64,000 nt of DNA from JAZDEY01 sp043808325 [NCBI: Candidatus Eiseniibacteriota bacterium] (GTDB taxonomy: Bacteria; Arandabacterota; Arandabacteria; Arandabacterales): NCBI GenBank assembly GCA_043808325.1, contig JAZDEY010000021.1:40950-104949 (forward strand). The letters run 5' to 3'. The notes below the pieces were generated by a model. It was not told the DNA's origin. It saw only the letters and a program-made list of their open reading frames with translations, and did not search any database. The translations under genes were made by a program, and so were the position numbers. Position 1 is the stretch's first letter. Each line of letters opens with the position of its first letter. Shown here one piece after another: positions 47,168 to 56,594 of the stretch.

Positions 47168-47215
47168 CTCAAACTGAAAACCACATTGGCCGCACTTGTA
47201 TTCTCTGATAGGCAA
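47168..47215 (-). pseudogene. Truncated FmdB-family zinc-ribbon gene
   Basis: AAGGAGGTTTGAACT followed by a TTG start at 47215 opens with PIREYKCGQCGFQFE, the unmistakable N-terminus of FmdB-type regulatory zinc-ribbon proteins (usually MPxYEYxCxxCGxxFE). After these 16 codons the family text ends. The frame continues only through the tail and antisense of the neighbouring gene to 47012. The second CxxC of the ribbon is missing. It is a remnant, though its ribosome site is intact. Confidence 0.6.
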
Positions 47216-47269
47216 AGTTCAAACCTCCTTCCTGGCCCTTTGATGCAAACATCTCGATAGTGGTTTCAT

Positions 47270-47299
47270 ATTGACCCTGCTTGGGATAGCCTCTAAAGT
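47270..47299 (+). promoter_or_regulatory. Candidate promoter of the GlmU-like gene
   Basis: TTGACC (47270-47275), 18 bases and TAAAGT (47294-47299), about 25 bases before the predicted ribosome site. Confidence 0.5.
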
Positions 47300-47330
47300 A
47301 GATACCGACGGTTCTTCCGAGGAGGTAAGT

Positions 47331-48578
47331 ATGGCTGGACCTCTTATTGTTTTTGAGGACGATCTCTTCCGTGATCTCTTTCCCCTGACCCTTACCAGGC
47401 CCGCGTCGGATCTTCTTTGCGGCACTATGACGCTCGAAGAGAAGCTGCGTGCGGGGCTCGGCGGGCCGGGCACAGTCATTCACGCCAGAGACTACCTTGA
47501 TCTGGATGACCGCTGCCGTGCCGCCTCGTACGCCGAGCTTTTCCGCAACCACGACGTACTGACCTTCGTCAATGGACGCCTGGTCTTTCGGGATGGGGCA
47601 TTTGAAGCGATCGATCCGGGCTGGGTCGGCAAGTACGTATCGGGCACCACCGTGGTCGTCGCGAATCTCCCCAAGGATCGCATCGCAAGCCTGGACCGCT
47701 GCCTTGGAGCGCCGCTTGACCCCGGCGTCTTCGAGGGCCTCCCCGCAAGAGCGATCGAGGCCTGCCTGGTTCGGTACCCCTGGGATCTGATCAATCTGAA
47801 CGGCGAAGAGATTGCCAACGATTTCCGGCGGCTGGGTGGGAGCGGGATCGAACTGGACCCGCCGCCCGGGGTAATCCTCGCCAACGAAGCCGAGATCCGT
47901 ATTGCCAAGGACGCGGTCTTGAGCCCAGGTGTCGTCGTAGATGCGTCCAAGGGTCCCGTGAATATTGCAGGCGGTGCCGCGGTGATGGCAAATGCTTCGC
48001 TGGCGGGCCCGCTTCACGTCGGCCCTGGAAGCATAGTCAAAATGGGCGCGAGGATCTATGGCGGGACCAGCCTTGGCCCGATCTCGCGGGTCGGCGGGGA
48101 GATCGCGGAGAGCGTGATCCAGGGCTACTCCAACAAACAGCACGACGGTTTCCTGGGGCACTCGTATCTTGGCCAGTGGGTCAATATCGGCGCCGGCACT
48201 GAGACCAGTGACATGAAGAACAACTATTCCACGGTCAAGGTCTCGATCGGTTCTGAGTCGGTCGATTCCGGCCAGGTCTTCGCAGGCCTCTTCATGGGGG
48301 ATCACTCAAAATCGGGGATCGGCACAACCTTCAACACCGGCACGGTCGTAGGTGCCTGCTGCAATGTCTACGGCGCCGGCTATCCCCCCAAGTATATTCC
48401 ATCTTTCACCTGGGGCGGGGCACCCGGATTTGTCGAGCACAGACTGGAAGCCGCGCTTGCAACCGCGCGGCGGGCAATGGAGAGACGGGGCAAAGCGCTT
48501 GGCCCTCGTAGCGAAGCGGCCCTGAGGAAGGTCTTCACACTTACCAGGACCGACCGCACCGCCTTTCTCGGTAAGTAG
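47331..48578 (+). CDS. GlmU-like putative sugar nucleotidyltransferase with left-handed beta-helix
   Basis: A 415-residue protein. The N-terminal domain (LIVFEDDLFRDLFPLTLTRPASDLLCGTMTLEEKL ... FVNGRLVFRDG) matches the degenerate GlmU N-terminal-like domain found in a family of putative sugar nucleotidyltransferases. The C-terminal half is a hexapeptide left-handed beta-helix (AVLSPGVVVDASKGPVNIAGGAAVMANASLAGPLHVGPGSIVKMG ... NIGAGTETSDMKNNYSTVKV). The classic pyrophosphorylase loop (GxGTRM) is not seen, so activity is open. It may be an acyl- or nucleotidyl-transferase of cell-surface sugar metabolism. GAGGAGGTAAGT precedes ATG 47331; the frame reaches back to 47271. Confidence 0.82.
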   Translation: MAGPLIVFEDDLFRDLFPLTLTRPASDLLCGTMTLEEKLRAGLGGPGTVIHARDYLDLDDRCRAASYAELFRNHDVLTFVNGRLVFRDGAFEAIDPGWVGKYVSGTTVVVANLPKDRIASLDRCLGAPLDPGVFEGLPARAIEACLVRYPWDLINLNGEEIANDFRRLGGSGIELDPPPGVILANEAEIRIAKDAVLSPGVVVDASKGPVNIAGGAAVMANASLAGPLHVGPGSIVKMGARIYGGTSLGPISRVGGEIAESVIQGYSNKQHDGFLGHSYLGQWVNIGAGTETSDMKNNYSTVKVSIGSESVDSGQVFAGLFMGDHSKSGIGTTFNTGTVVGACCNVYGAGYPPKYIPSFTWGGAPGFVEHRLEAALATARRAMERRGKALGPRSEAALRKVFTLTRTDRTAFLGK

Positions 48579-48667
48579 CTCGACGGGGCTCCCGCGAAAT
48601 CAGGGACGGTCGCGGCAGAGACACTTCTTGAACGTGGGTCTGGAAGGCCCGTAGCGTCGGAGGGCCG

Positions 48668-51600
48668 ATGGGATTCTGTCCGCATTGCGGCAGGGAGCTA
48701 TCCAACCACGAGGCCGAGTGCCCCGGCTGCGGGCTCACGATTCCTGCGACCGATCTCACCAAGGCCGCCGATGCGACGCTCCCCGGCACCCTGGCCACCC
48801 AGCCTGAAGAGAAGCCCCTCGAGAAGGGCCGCGTTCTTGGCGGCCGCTACGAGATACTGGAGATAATCGGCAAGGGTGGGATGGGTTGGGTATATAAGGC
48901 CAGAGATCGAGAGATCGATCGCCTGGTCGCCCTCAAAGTGATCCGACATGATCTCGCTAAGGATGATATTGCGATCAAGCGGTTCCGGGACGAGATCGTC
49001 CTTGCCCGCAAGGTAACCCACAAGAACGTACTACGGATCTATGACATCGCCGAGGCCGAGGGCATCAAGTTCATCTCGATGCCCTACATCGAGGGCCAAG
49101 ATCTCAAGACCGTGATCACGGAGAAGGGCGCCCTCGGCATAGACGAGACGATCAGGATCGCCAGCCAGGTGGCCCATGCTTTGAAGTGCGCTCACGAAGC
49201 TGGGGTGATTCATCGGGACCTGAAGCCGCAGAACATAATGATCGACCGTGAGGGAACCGCCTACGTCACCGATTTCGGAATCGCCAAGAGCACCGAGGCG
49301 GGGGGGCTCACGGTGACCGGGCAGATAATCGGAACGCCCGAGTATATGTCCCCCGAGCAGGCGGAAGGCCTTGAGGTGGATCATCGGACGGACCTCTACT
49401 CATTCGGCCTCGTGGTCTATGAGATGCTGACAGGCCAGGTCGCCTTCAAGGCCGACAGCATCATCTCCACTCTGATGAAGCGCCTCAGGGAATACGCCGA
49501 GCCCCCGTCCCGGGTGAATCCTGCGGTGCCCGCGTGGCTCGACAAGCTCACGATGAAGGCCCTGGAGCGGAAACCGGATGACAGGTATGGGTCCGTCGAC
49601 CAGATCCTCGCCGACATCGAGAGTCAAACGGTCAAGCTCAAGCGCAGGCTGGGGCGCAGGTCTATCGCTCTCGTCGCGGCGCTGGTGGGATTGGCGGCGA
49701 TCGTCACCGTCGCATTGGTCCTCAGACCGGCGCTGGTGTTCCACAAGGCAAGAACCTACCTGGCGATCCTGCCCTTCGAAAACAACGCCGGCGAGAGCCG
49801 GCTTGACTGGTTGGTCTCCGGCATTCCGGATAATCTCACCGCCGATCTGGCACAGTCCAAGTTCTTTAGAATCATGAGCCCTGAACGGCTGCGCCAGATG
49901 GTCCACGACCTGGGTGCTGACATGCGCGAGGTTGCTGCACCGGAGGTCACTCGCCGACTTGCGGAGGCCGCCGGGTTGGAGGCCGTTGCCTTCGGCAGCT
50001 TCATCAAGTCCGGAGATGAGATAAGGATAACCCTGAAGGTCGAGAATGCCCGGAACCAGGAAATCCTGGGCACCGATATGGTGAAGGGTTCGGAGGCCGA
50101 CCTCTTGGCCATGATCGACGACCTCGGCAACCGCACCAAGAGGATCTTCAATCTCAGCCAGAAAGACATCGATGCCGACTTCGGCAAGGAGGCCGCGGCC
50201 CAGCGGACCAAGTCGGTCAAGGCGGCGGCCGAGTTTGCCAAGGGGCTGGAGTTCTCATACAGGGGAGCCTCGCTGGATGCGGCCAAGGCATTCGAGGCCG
50301 CAATCAGCTCCGATCCCGATTTCGCGATGGCCTACGCCAAGGCCGCCGACGCCTACCAGAAACTTGGCTATGATGAGAAGGCGGAGCAGCTCTCGCTCAC
50401 GGCCGTAGACAAACTGGTGAAATTCATGGACCGGGTCCCGCCCGCGGACAGGACCTTCATCATGGCGAGCCACGCCGGCATCACCAACAACGCCGATGAG
50501 GCGGTCGAGTCCTATAAGGAATTTATTGCCAAGTATCCCGATGACCCCGAAGGCTATTACAAGCTGGGCGTCACCTATGCCTCCGTGAGCGAGTGGAAGG
50601 GCGCCGAAGAGAATTTCCGCAAGGCCATAAGCCTTGATCCCAAGTTCGGCCCGGCGCGCTTCGAGCTCGGGAAAGTGCTCATAAACCTGGACGAGCTCGA
50701 TAGGGCTCTTCCTGAGCTCCAGCAGGTCCTGAAGCAGGACCAGGATATGGGCAACCGCGAAGGTGAAGCGGACGCCCTAAATGCGATTGGCGTGGTCTAC
50801 AAACGCAAGAATGACTTCGAGAAGGCTCTCACCTATTACCAGGCTTCCACGAAAATAAAGGAGGATCTTGGGGACAAACGCGGGCTTGCGGCAAGTCTGG
50901 GAAACATCGGCTCGATTTACGAAATCATGGGCAAGAGGGAGCAGGCCCTGTCGGTGCTGAAGACGTCACTGGAGATCAGAAAGGAAATCGGGGATAAGAA
51001 AGGCATTTCGACCGCACTCAACAAGATCGGCCAGATATATCAGTCCGATGGCAGGTTAGAAGAGGCTCTCACCAATTACGAAAGGAGCTACGAGCTGAGG
51101 AAAGAGCTTGGCTCCAAGGACCTGATGGCTTCGTCGCTGTCGGATATGGGCACGGTCTATTCCCTGATGGGGCGTTACGATAAGGGTGTGGAGATGGATT
51201 CCATGGCGCTGGCTCTCCGGATGGAGACCGGCGAGCCGCGGGACCAGGCACAGAGCCTGAGGAACATTGCCGAGACCCTGATCAGTCGCGGACAGTTCGG
51301 TGACGCGTGGGCTCGTCTGGCGCAGGCAATCGCGATTGACACTCAGATCGGGGACGCCCGCATCATCGCGAGGGACAATCAGGCCTTGGCGCAGTATTAC
51401 CTCTCCAAGGGCAGGGTTGACAGTGCAATGGTCTGCCTGACCGAGGCCCTCCAGGCCCAGAATTCTATCGAAGATAAACCGTATGCCGCGGTTACGATGA
51501 GCTTTCTGGGTGACGCCTATTTTCGCAAGGGCGAATATACCCTGGCGCTCCGAAGCCTTGACGGAGCGCTCGCGATTGCCGGCGAGACCCAAGACAAGGA

Positions 51601-52330
51601 ACTCGGGGCAAATGCCCTGGTGCTCAAAGCCAACATCTTCTACGAGCTTGGCTACCAACCGGGACTTGATTCGGTGCTGGCCGCACTCGACACGTACGAT
51701 CAGGCGTACTTGAGCCATCAGCTGGGCTGTCATCTCAGTGTCACACAGGTGCGGGGTGGTGTCTCGGCAAGGTCCGGGGCTGACCTGCCGAGGGCCTGTG
51801 GAGCAATACTTGAGTCCATCGGCCGGGAGGACGTGAGATGCCGCGGGGCTACCATGCTCCTGTGCGTGAGAGCGCATATGTCCGAGGGGCGGCAGGACGA
51901 GGCGAAGCAGGCTCTGGCGACTGTCCGAGCGGAGGCCCGAGAGATTGGGCTTCGCGATCTTGAGGCCGAGTCTATGCGGTTGCTCGCCGAGGTCCTGGCA
52001 GAGCAGGGGACGCTCGAGGAGGCGTCCGACCTTTCGGAGCAGGCCCTCGCGATCGCCGACCGGCTCGGTATATTCGACGTGGACTATCTCTTTACCTGTG
52101 GGGATATAAGCGCAGCCGCAGGCAGCCGCGACGCGGCCGCCGACTACTACGGCCGCGCGCTTGACCGGACAGCGTCCGTGGTTGAAGCAAAGTGCCCCCG
52201 CCGGCTCAAGCAATACTTCCTCTCCAGCAAAGACGTGCCCGGTTACGCGGCCAATCTGGCGGACCTTCTCCGCGGGACGGGCCGCGAGACCGAGGTGCGT
52301 TCCCTCAAAGCCAGATTAGGCTTGAAATAA
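48668..52330 (+). CDS. Transmembrane Ser/Thr protein kinase with N-terminal zinc ribbon and C-terminal TPR array
   Basis: A 1220-residue PknB-type kinase. A zinc ribbon (Cys4, 7, 18, 21) leads into the kinase domain (about 60-320): glycine loop GKGGMGWVY, Lys90, HRDLKPQN with catalytic Asp184, DFG at 202-204, and APE-like SPEQ. A single membrane helix lies at about 333-353. Next is a TolB/FlgO-like alpha-beta domain (YLAILPFENNAGESRLDWLVSGIPDNL), and then more than a dozen TPR units to the end (SLGNIGSIYEIMGKREQAL and similar). The TPRs would be outside the cytoplasm. It probably senses an envelope signal and phosphorylates cytoplasmic targets. GGAGGGCCG precedes the ATG. Confidence 0.92.
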   Translation: MGFCPHCGRELSNHEAECPGCGLTIPATDLTKAADATLPGTLATQPEEKPLEKGRVLGGRYEILEIIGKGGMGWVYKARDREIDRLVALKVIRHDLAKDDIAIKRFRDEIVLARKVTHKNVLRIYDIAEAEGIKFISMPYIEGQDLKTVITEKGALGIDETIRIASQVAHALKCAHEAGVIHRDLKPQNIMIDREGTAYVTDFGIAKSTEAGGLTVTGQIIGTPEYMSPEQAEGLEVDHRTDLYSFGLVVYEMLTGQVAFKADSIISTLMKRLREYAEPPSRVNPAVPAWLDKLTMKALERKPDDRYGSVDQILADIESQTVKLKRRLGRRSIALVAALVGLAAIVTVALVLRPALVFHKARTYLAILPFENNAGESRLDWLVSGIPDNLTADLAQSKFFRIMSPERLRQMVHDLGADMREVAAPEVTRRLAEAAGLEAVAFGSFIKSGDEIRITLKVENARNQEILGTDMVKGSEADLLAMIDDLGNRTKRIFNLSQKDIDADFGKEAAAQRTKSVKAAAEFAKGLEFSYRGASLDAAKAFEAAISSDPDFAMAYAKAADAYQKLGYDEKAEQLSLTAVDKLVKFMDRVPPADRTFIMASHAGITNNADEAVESYKEFIAKYPDDPEGYYKLGVTYASVSEWKGAEENFRKAISLDPKFGPARFELGKVLINLDELDRALPELQQVLKQDQDMGNREGEADALNAIGVVYKRKNDFEKALTYYQASTKIKEDLGDKRGLAASLGNIGSIYEIMGKREQALSVLKTSLEIRKEIGDKKGISTALNKIGQIYQSDGRLEEALTNYERSYELRKELGSKDLMASSLSDMGTVYSLMGRYDKGVEMDSMALALRMETGEPRDQAQSLRNIAETLISRGQFGDAWARLAQAIAIDTQIGDARIIARDNQALAQYYLSKGRVDSAMVCLTEALQAQNSIEDKPYAAVTMSFLGDAYFRKGEYTLALRSLDGALAIAGETQDKELGANALVLKANIFYELGYQPGLDSVLAALDTYDQAYLSHQLGCHLSVTQVRGGVSARSGADLPRACGAILESIGREDVRCRGATMLLCVRAHMSEGRQDEAKQALATVRAEAREIGLRDLEAESMRLLAEVLAEQGTLEEASDLSEQALAIADRLGIFDVDYLFTCGDISAAAGSRDAAADYYGRALDRTASVVEAKCPRRLKQYFLSSKDVPGYAANLADLLRGTGRETEVRSLKARLGLK

Positions 52331-52350
52331 CACCTCAGTAATGCTACACT
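52322..52350 (+). promoter_or_regulatory. Promoter of the secreted FlgD-tailed protein gene
   Basis: TTGAAA (52322-52327), 17 bases and TACACT (52345-52350). The -35 lies inside the last codons of the kinase gene. Confidence 0.65.
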
Positions 52351-52377
52351 CGGGGACACATCGATAGGAGGATTACC

Positions 52378-54798
52378 ATGAAGCTGCGGTCCTGTCTTGG
52401 GCTGGTATGGGTGCCGGTTTTCGGGCTGGCTCTCATGTTCGCGTCGGCTGTTCCTGCTCGCGCCGACTTCCAGTTTGTCCGAAGCATTCCCGCGCCTTAC
52501 GAGAGCGACAATCTGACGGGCCTCGATACGGCCGGCCAGTTGTTGGTTGCGACCGATCAACCCTATGGCGATTGCTCGAACGACTGTTCTCTACTGTATC
52601 TTATCGATCCGGCGGACGGCACGGTCACGAGGGAGGCCATCTTCCCGGAGCCTCCACCGGGCTGTGACGAAGAGGCGGCGTATCTTACATCCTGCGCCTA
52701 CGTGGGGGATAATATCTACTGGGTGGCTGACGCCTGCGGTGACGTGATGAAGGTCTTGTGGACCTCGGAGGATCTGACCGTCGTCGAGAGTTTCATGGCC
52801 CCGAGCTGCTGCGACGAGAATCCTTATCCGACCGGCATGGTCTCGCGAGGAGTCCACCTGTACCTGGTCGATCCCAGCAGCCATTGGATAGTGGCCTACG
52901 ATGACAGTTTCGACACGGTGGCCTATACGCTCGCTCTACCCGAGAGGATTGTTGAGCCTTCAAGTGTGACGCTCTATCGGGGGAATTTCCTTGTGGCTTC
53001 GGAGGTCGCCGATACGCTCTTCGAAGTCGATAGCGAAGGCGCTGTCGTGGAAGCCCACTGGCTCGAAGACCTCGGGGAAACCTGCGTACACGGTGTGACC
53101 TTTATCGGCGATGAGCTCTACGTTGCGGGCTCGACGTCTCAGATCCTTATATTCGAACCGATCTCCTTCACCACAGAGGTGCCTCCGGGTGACAGTGTCG
53201 TTGTTGAAGCCGTGCCTGACCTCGTTACGGTAACCTTTGACAGTGTTTCAACGGGAGGGACTCTCGAGGCCAGTGTCTCCGGCAGCGATTCCTGCCCTGC
53301 CCCGCCGGGCGTAACACTCCTCCCGGACTTCTACTCCTTGAGCACCGATGCTCTTTTTGAGTATGCTGCTCAAGTCGTCGTCGCGACCACAGAACCGCTG
53401 CCCCCCGGGATTGAAACCAAGTACCTGCGGGTATTTGTGAGGCCATCCGGGGCGTGCCAGGCTTATCGCGATATTACCGTGGGGCCGGCAGAGGAAACCC
53501 GTACGCTCCTGGCTAATTATCGATCCAAGTCCGAGGATGATGAATTCTCGGTTTTCGTGCTGGGCGAGGACCGAAGAGCCCCACGCCAGGTGATCGAGCT
53601 CAAGTTCGAGATCCTGGAGGGCACTATCGATGCAGGCGAGGACTCGATCCCGCCCGACGTGCTTGCGAGGGTCCGATCTCTGCTCGATGGGGCTCGGGAT
53701 GCCTACTATCACGGCAGTTCCGATCCGGCAGCGACTTTGGCCGACAGCATAGCGATGATCGTCAGAGCGACGCCCGCGATCCCTCATACCTACGATCCGG
53801 AGATCTCGGGGCGCAATCTGGCTGGGCGCTTGATCAGCGACGCCCACACTCTCGGTTTCAGCCTCAGGTTCTCGGCAGAGGAGGCGACGCCGACAGCAGC
53901 GCTGATGGCGCCGGAGCTCGTGAACTTCAGCCGGGACGGCTGGGGCAGGGCTTGCATCGAGGCGCCCGCAGGCTTTAGCGCCGGCGAAGTGGATCCTGAA
54001 CACATTTTCCTCATGCATACGGTCAGGGCCGTTCCTGATTCCGTCAGTGCCGGAGACTGCGATAGTGACGGCACAGATGAGATCATAGCGGTATTCTCTA
54101 GATCCCAGATCAAGGCCGCTCTCGAAGATCCGACCCCACAGCCCAAAACTGTTACCTGCTTTATGTCAGGCTTTGAGGTCTACGCGGATGTGACGATCGG
54201 TGTTCTTGGGCTCGCTGTAGGGATGATGGAAGAAGGCCCATACTTGGCCGGCAGCACCCAGCGCGTCATCTGGGAGGATACCGAGTGCGGCTTCTTAGCT
54301 ACATCGGCTTCCCTGTGGTACTCGCCTGATGCAGGCGCAACCTGGGAGCTTGTGGCGGCCGATGTCGCCCAGCCTTACTATGACTGGGCGGTCCCCGAGT
54401 TGGAGACTGAACGTGGGGTGCTCAAGGTCGTGTGTACCAGCGACGAGGGTTTGACCGGTGCGGTCCTGAGCGGCCAGTTCACAATCAAGAGCTCAGCCGG
54501 CTTAGTGGACGCCGATCAAACAGGCGAGCCCGGGGTGACTATCAGGCCGAACCCATCGGCATCCGCGTTCGCAATCGACCTGGCCTTGCAGGGCAACCAC
54601 GGGGTCATGGTCTCCATCTATTCGGTCAGGGGCGAGCTTGTGAAGACCATGTTTGCTGGTCAGGCCCCGCATGGCACGCTCGCGCTTTTCTGGAGAGGCG
54701 ATAACGAGGACGGTGCCCACGTATCGTCCGGTGCCTACTTCATTGTGGTGCGAGACGGCCTCACAACACTCACTCGGAAGGTGATATTGGAGCGGTAG
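52378..54798 (+). CDS. Secreted protein with propeller-like N-terminal region and FlgD-like tail
   Basis: An 806-residue exported protein with a signal peptide ending near VPARA. Residues about 30-260 read like beta-propeller blades (NLTGLDTAGQLLVATD ... GDNIYWVADACGDVMKVLW ... GNFLVASEVADTLFEVD), with several paired cysteines suggesting disulfides. A middle region (about 270-560) is beta-rich with an EF-hand-like acidic stretch (GDCDSDGTDEII). The C-terminus (VTIRPNPSASAFAIDLAL ... GVMVSIYSVRGELVKTMFAG ... GAYFIVVRDGL) is a FlgD-Ig/type IX-like sorting domain. AGGAGGATTACC precedes the ATG, and it has its own promoter. Function unknown beyond likely extracellular binding. Confidence 0.75.
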   Translation: MKLRSCLGLVWVPVFGLALMFASAVPARADFQFVRSIPAPYESDNLTGLDTAGQLLVATDQPYGDCSNDCSLLYLIDPADGTVTREAIFPEPPPGCDEEAAYLTSCAYVGDNIYWVADACGDVMKVLWTSEDLTVVESFMAPSCCDENPYPTGMVSRGVHLYLVDPSSHWIVAYDDSFDTVAYTLALPERIVEPSSVTLYRGNFLVASEVADTLFEVDSEGAVVEAHWLEDLGETCVHGVTFIGDELYVAGSTSQILIFEPISFTTEVPPGDSVVVEAVPDLVTVTFDSVSTGGTLEASVSGSDSCPAPPGVTLLPDFYSLSTDALFEYAAQVVVATTEPLPPGIETKYLRVFVRPSGACQAYRDITVGPAEETRTLLANYRSKSEDDEFSVFVLGEDRRAPRQVIELKFEILEGTIDAGEDSIPPDVLARVRSLLDGARDAYYHGSSDPAATLADSIAMIVRATPAIPHTYDPEISGRNLAGRLISDAHTLGFSLRFSAEEATPTAALMAPELVNFSRDGWGRACIEAPAGFSAGEVDPEHIFLMHTVRAVPDSVSAGDCDSDGTDEIIAVFSRSQIKAALEDPTPQPKTVTCFMSGFEVYADVTIGVLGLAVGMMEEGPYLAGSTQRVIWEDTECGFLATSASLWYSPDAGATWELVAADVAQPYYDWAVPELETERGVLKVVCTSDEGLTGAVLSGQFTIKSSAGLVDADQTGEPGVTIRPNPSASAFAIDLALQGNHGVMVSIYSVRGELVKTMFAGQAPHGTLALFWRGDNEDGAHVSSGAYFIVVRDGLTTLTRKVILER

Positions 54799-54819
54799 TT
54801 CCGCGACAGCACTAGACCC

Positions 54820-56460
54820 TTAAGCCGGGCCCTCGCGATCGAGGGGCGCGCACTGCGTCAGGCGCTTGAGGATAACCAGGGTCATATCGTCGGCGATAGG
54901 CTCCTCCTCGCGGAACGCGTCCAGCGCCGAGAGGATGGCCTCGGTCAGTTCTGCCGCCGTCCTGGTGCGGTTATTGACGAGGATCTCTTTGAGTCTGGCT
55001 TCCTCGAATAGGTCCCCACTCTTGTTCATGCACTCGGTCACGCCATCGCTGAACAGAACGAAAACATCGCCGGCCGAGACCATCTGCTCGAAGGCCTGAT
55101 ACTCGGTATTGGGCAGTATCCCAAGGGGGATTCCGCTGACCTCGAGGGCCGAGATCCGTCCGTCAGTCATCACCACGTAGGGAGGATTGTGCCCGGCATT
55201 GGCATAAGTGATCCGGCACACATCGGGCTCGAGAACGAGATAAAACATGGTTATGAATCTACCCACCCCGACGCGCTCCAAGAGGTCGCCGTTCATCTGT
55301 CTCAGGATCTCCCCCGGCTCGGTTACGCCGGTCGTCTTCGATCTCAAGATTGCCTGGAGATTGGACATCAGCATCGCAGCTCCGATGCCTTTACCGGACA
55401 CGTCGGCGATAGCGATCCCATATGACCGGCCGATGGGAATCACGTCGAAGTAGTCGCCCCCCACCTCTCTGGACGGGCGGTTGAAACAGGCAATATCGTA
55501 GCCCGTGATCTGTGGGATGGTCTTTGGGAACAGGTTGTGCTGTATGTCCTTCGCGATTTCGATTTCGGTGTCCAGTCGCTCCTTCTCCTTCGCGATCTCT
55601 CCCAGGAGGGTGTTTTCGATCTTCTCGGCGATCATCCCCGAAAGCGAGGAGAAGAAGAGAAGGTCGGTCTCGCCGAACTGACGATCCAATTCCGTCGTAT
55701 CCACGTACAAGATCCCGACGGTCTTCTCTCCATTCCATAGCGGCGTACATATTGCGGATCTGATCCTCAAAGTCATAATGCTTTCGCTCTTCCGGAGATT
55801 CTCGTCGCCTGCGACATCCCTTATGAGAATCGCCTGATTCTCCTTTATGGCCTTGCTTGCTATGGATTGGCTGATCGCGAACTTGCCTCCCGACCTCGCT
55901 CTCGAGAAGTAGGCGCGCGGAACAAGCGAACCGTCCTTGCCGACCAAGAGGATCGCTGCCCGCTCGGCGCTTGTCTTCTCCACGCAGGCGACCAGGATCG
56001 AGTCGAGGAGACTCTCGAGAGGCTTAGTCTGAACCATCTCCCTGGCGATTGCCGCCACCGTCTCAAGCAACACAAGGGGCGCCATCACTTTGGCCGTGGG
56101 TGAGGGTCTGGCCAGGTTCACCGTTGATGAGGGTTTCTCCACCACTTTGTCCTTCAGGAAGGACATGCTATCGGCAGGCTCGAATACTATCTTTGCGCTT
56201 CCTACGCCGATCACCCCGCCCGGCGTGAGTTCCGCCGGCTGCAGCAGACGGCTCCCGTTGAGGAAGGTGCCGTTGCGGCTGTCGATGTCGCGGACGAAGT
56301 ACTTATCGCCGGATCGAAAGATCTCGGCTTGCCTCCTGGAGACCATGGGGTCGTCTATGTGGATTTCGCTGTCCGGGAGACGCCCTATCCGTAAGGGCGA
56401 TTTTTCACTGGAGAGCAGTTTCTCCTCGCCCGTGCCGAGTGCTATGAAGAAAGACGCCAA
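54820..56460 (-). CDS. FHA-GAF-SpoIIE (PP2C-type) phosphatase
   Basis: A 546-residue cytoplasmic signalling protein. An FHA domain at the N-terminus (LRIGRLPDSEIHIDDPMVSRRQAEIF ... RDIDSRNGTFLNGSRL) binds phosphothreonine peptides. A GAF domain lies at about 130-290 (FSRARSGGKFAISQSIASKAI ... AICTPLWNGEKTVGILYVDT). The C-terminal 250 residues are a SpoIIE/RsbU phosphatase with the metal-binding GGDYFDVI, GIAIADVSGKGIGAAMLM and VLFSDGVTECMN. The Ser/Thr kinase encoded at 48.7 kb is a natural source of phosphorylated FHA ligands. Such phosphatases often control anti-anti-sigma proteins. It converges with the preceding secreted-protein gene over 21 bases. Confidence 0.92.
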   Translation of the reverse strand: MASFFIALGTGEEKLLSSEKSPLRIGRLPDSEIHIDDPMVSRRQAEIFRSGDKYFVRDIDSRNGTFLNGSRLLQPAELTPGGVIGVGSAKIVFEPADSMSFLKDKVVEKPSSTVNLARPSPTAKVMAPLVLLETVAAIAREMVQTKPLESLLDSILVACVEKTSAERAAILLVGKDGSLVPRAYFSRARSGGKFAISQSIASKAIKENQAILIRDVAGDENLRKSESIMTLRIRSAICTPLWNGEKTVGILYVDTTELDRQFGETDLLFFSSLSGMIAEKIENTLLGEIAKEKERLDTEIEIAKDIQHNLFPKTIPQITGYDIACFNRPSREVGGDYFDVIPIGRSYGIAIADVSGKGIGAAMLMSNLQAILRSKTTGVTEPGEILRQMNGDLLERVGVGRFITMFYLVLEPDVCRITYANAGHNPPYVVMTDGRISALEVSGIPLGILPNTEYQAFEQMVSAGDVFVLFSDGVTECMNKSGDLFEEARLKEILVNNRTRTAAELTEAILSALDAFREEEPIADDMTLVILKRLTQCAPLDREGPA

Positions 56461-56508
56461 TTCTCACCTCGCCAAAGAGATTGCCGTAGGATTCACAGCC
56501 GCTAACAG

Positions 56509-56535
56509 ATTATCCCCCGCAGCAAATGGCGTCAA
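56509..56535 (-). promoter_or_regulatory. Candidate promoter of the FHA-GAF-SpoIIE gene
   Basis: On the minus strand, TTGACG (56535-56530), only 15 bases, then GATAAT (56514-56509). Good boxes, but a short spacer. Confidence 0.4.
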
Positions 56536-56594
56536 GCTCTGGTGTGCGTCTGGTGCGCGGGCTCCGCCTCAGTAGTGCAGGATCCCTGCCCCGG

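Noticed and set aside
47169-48305. 378-codon minus-strand open frame
   Set aside because: It is antisense to the GlmU-like gene, which has its own promoter, ribosome site and family match.
51056-52213. 385-codon minus-strand open frame
   Set aside because: It is antisense to the TPR region of the kinase and has no family resemblance.
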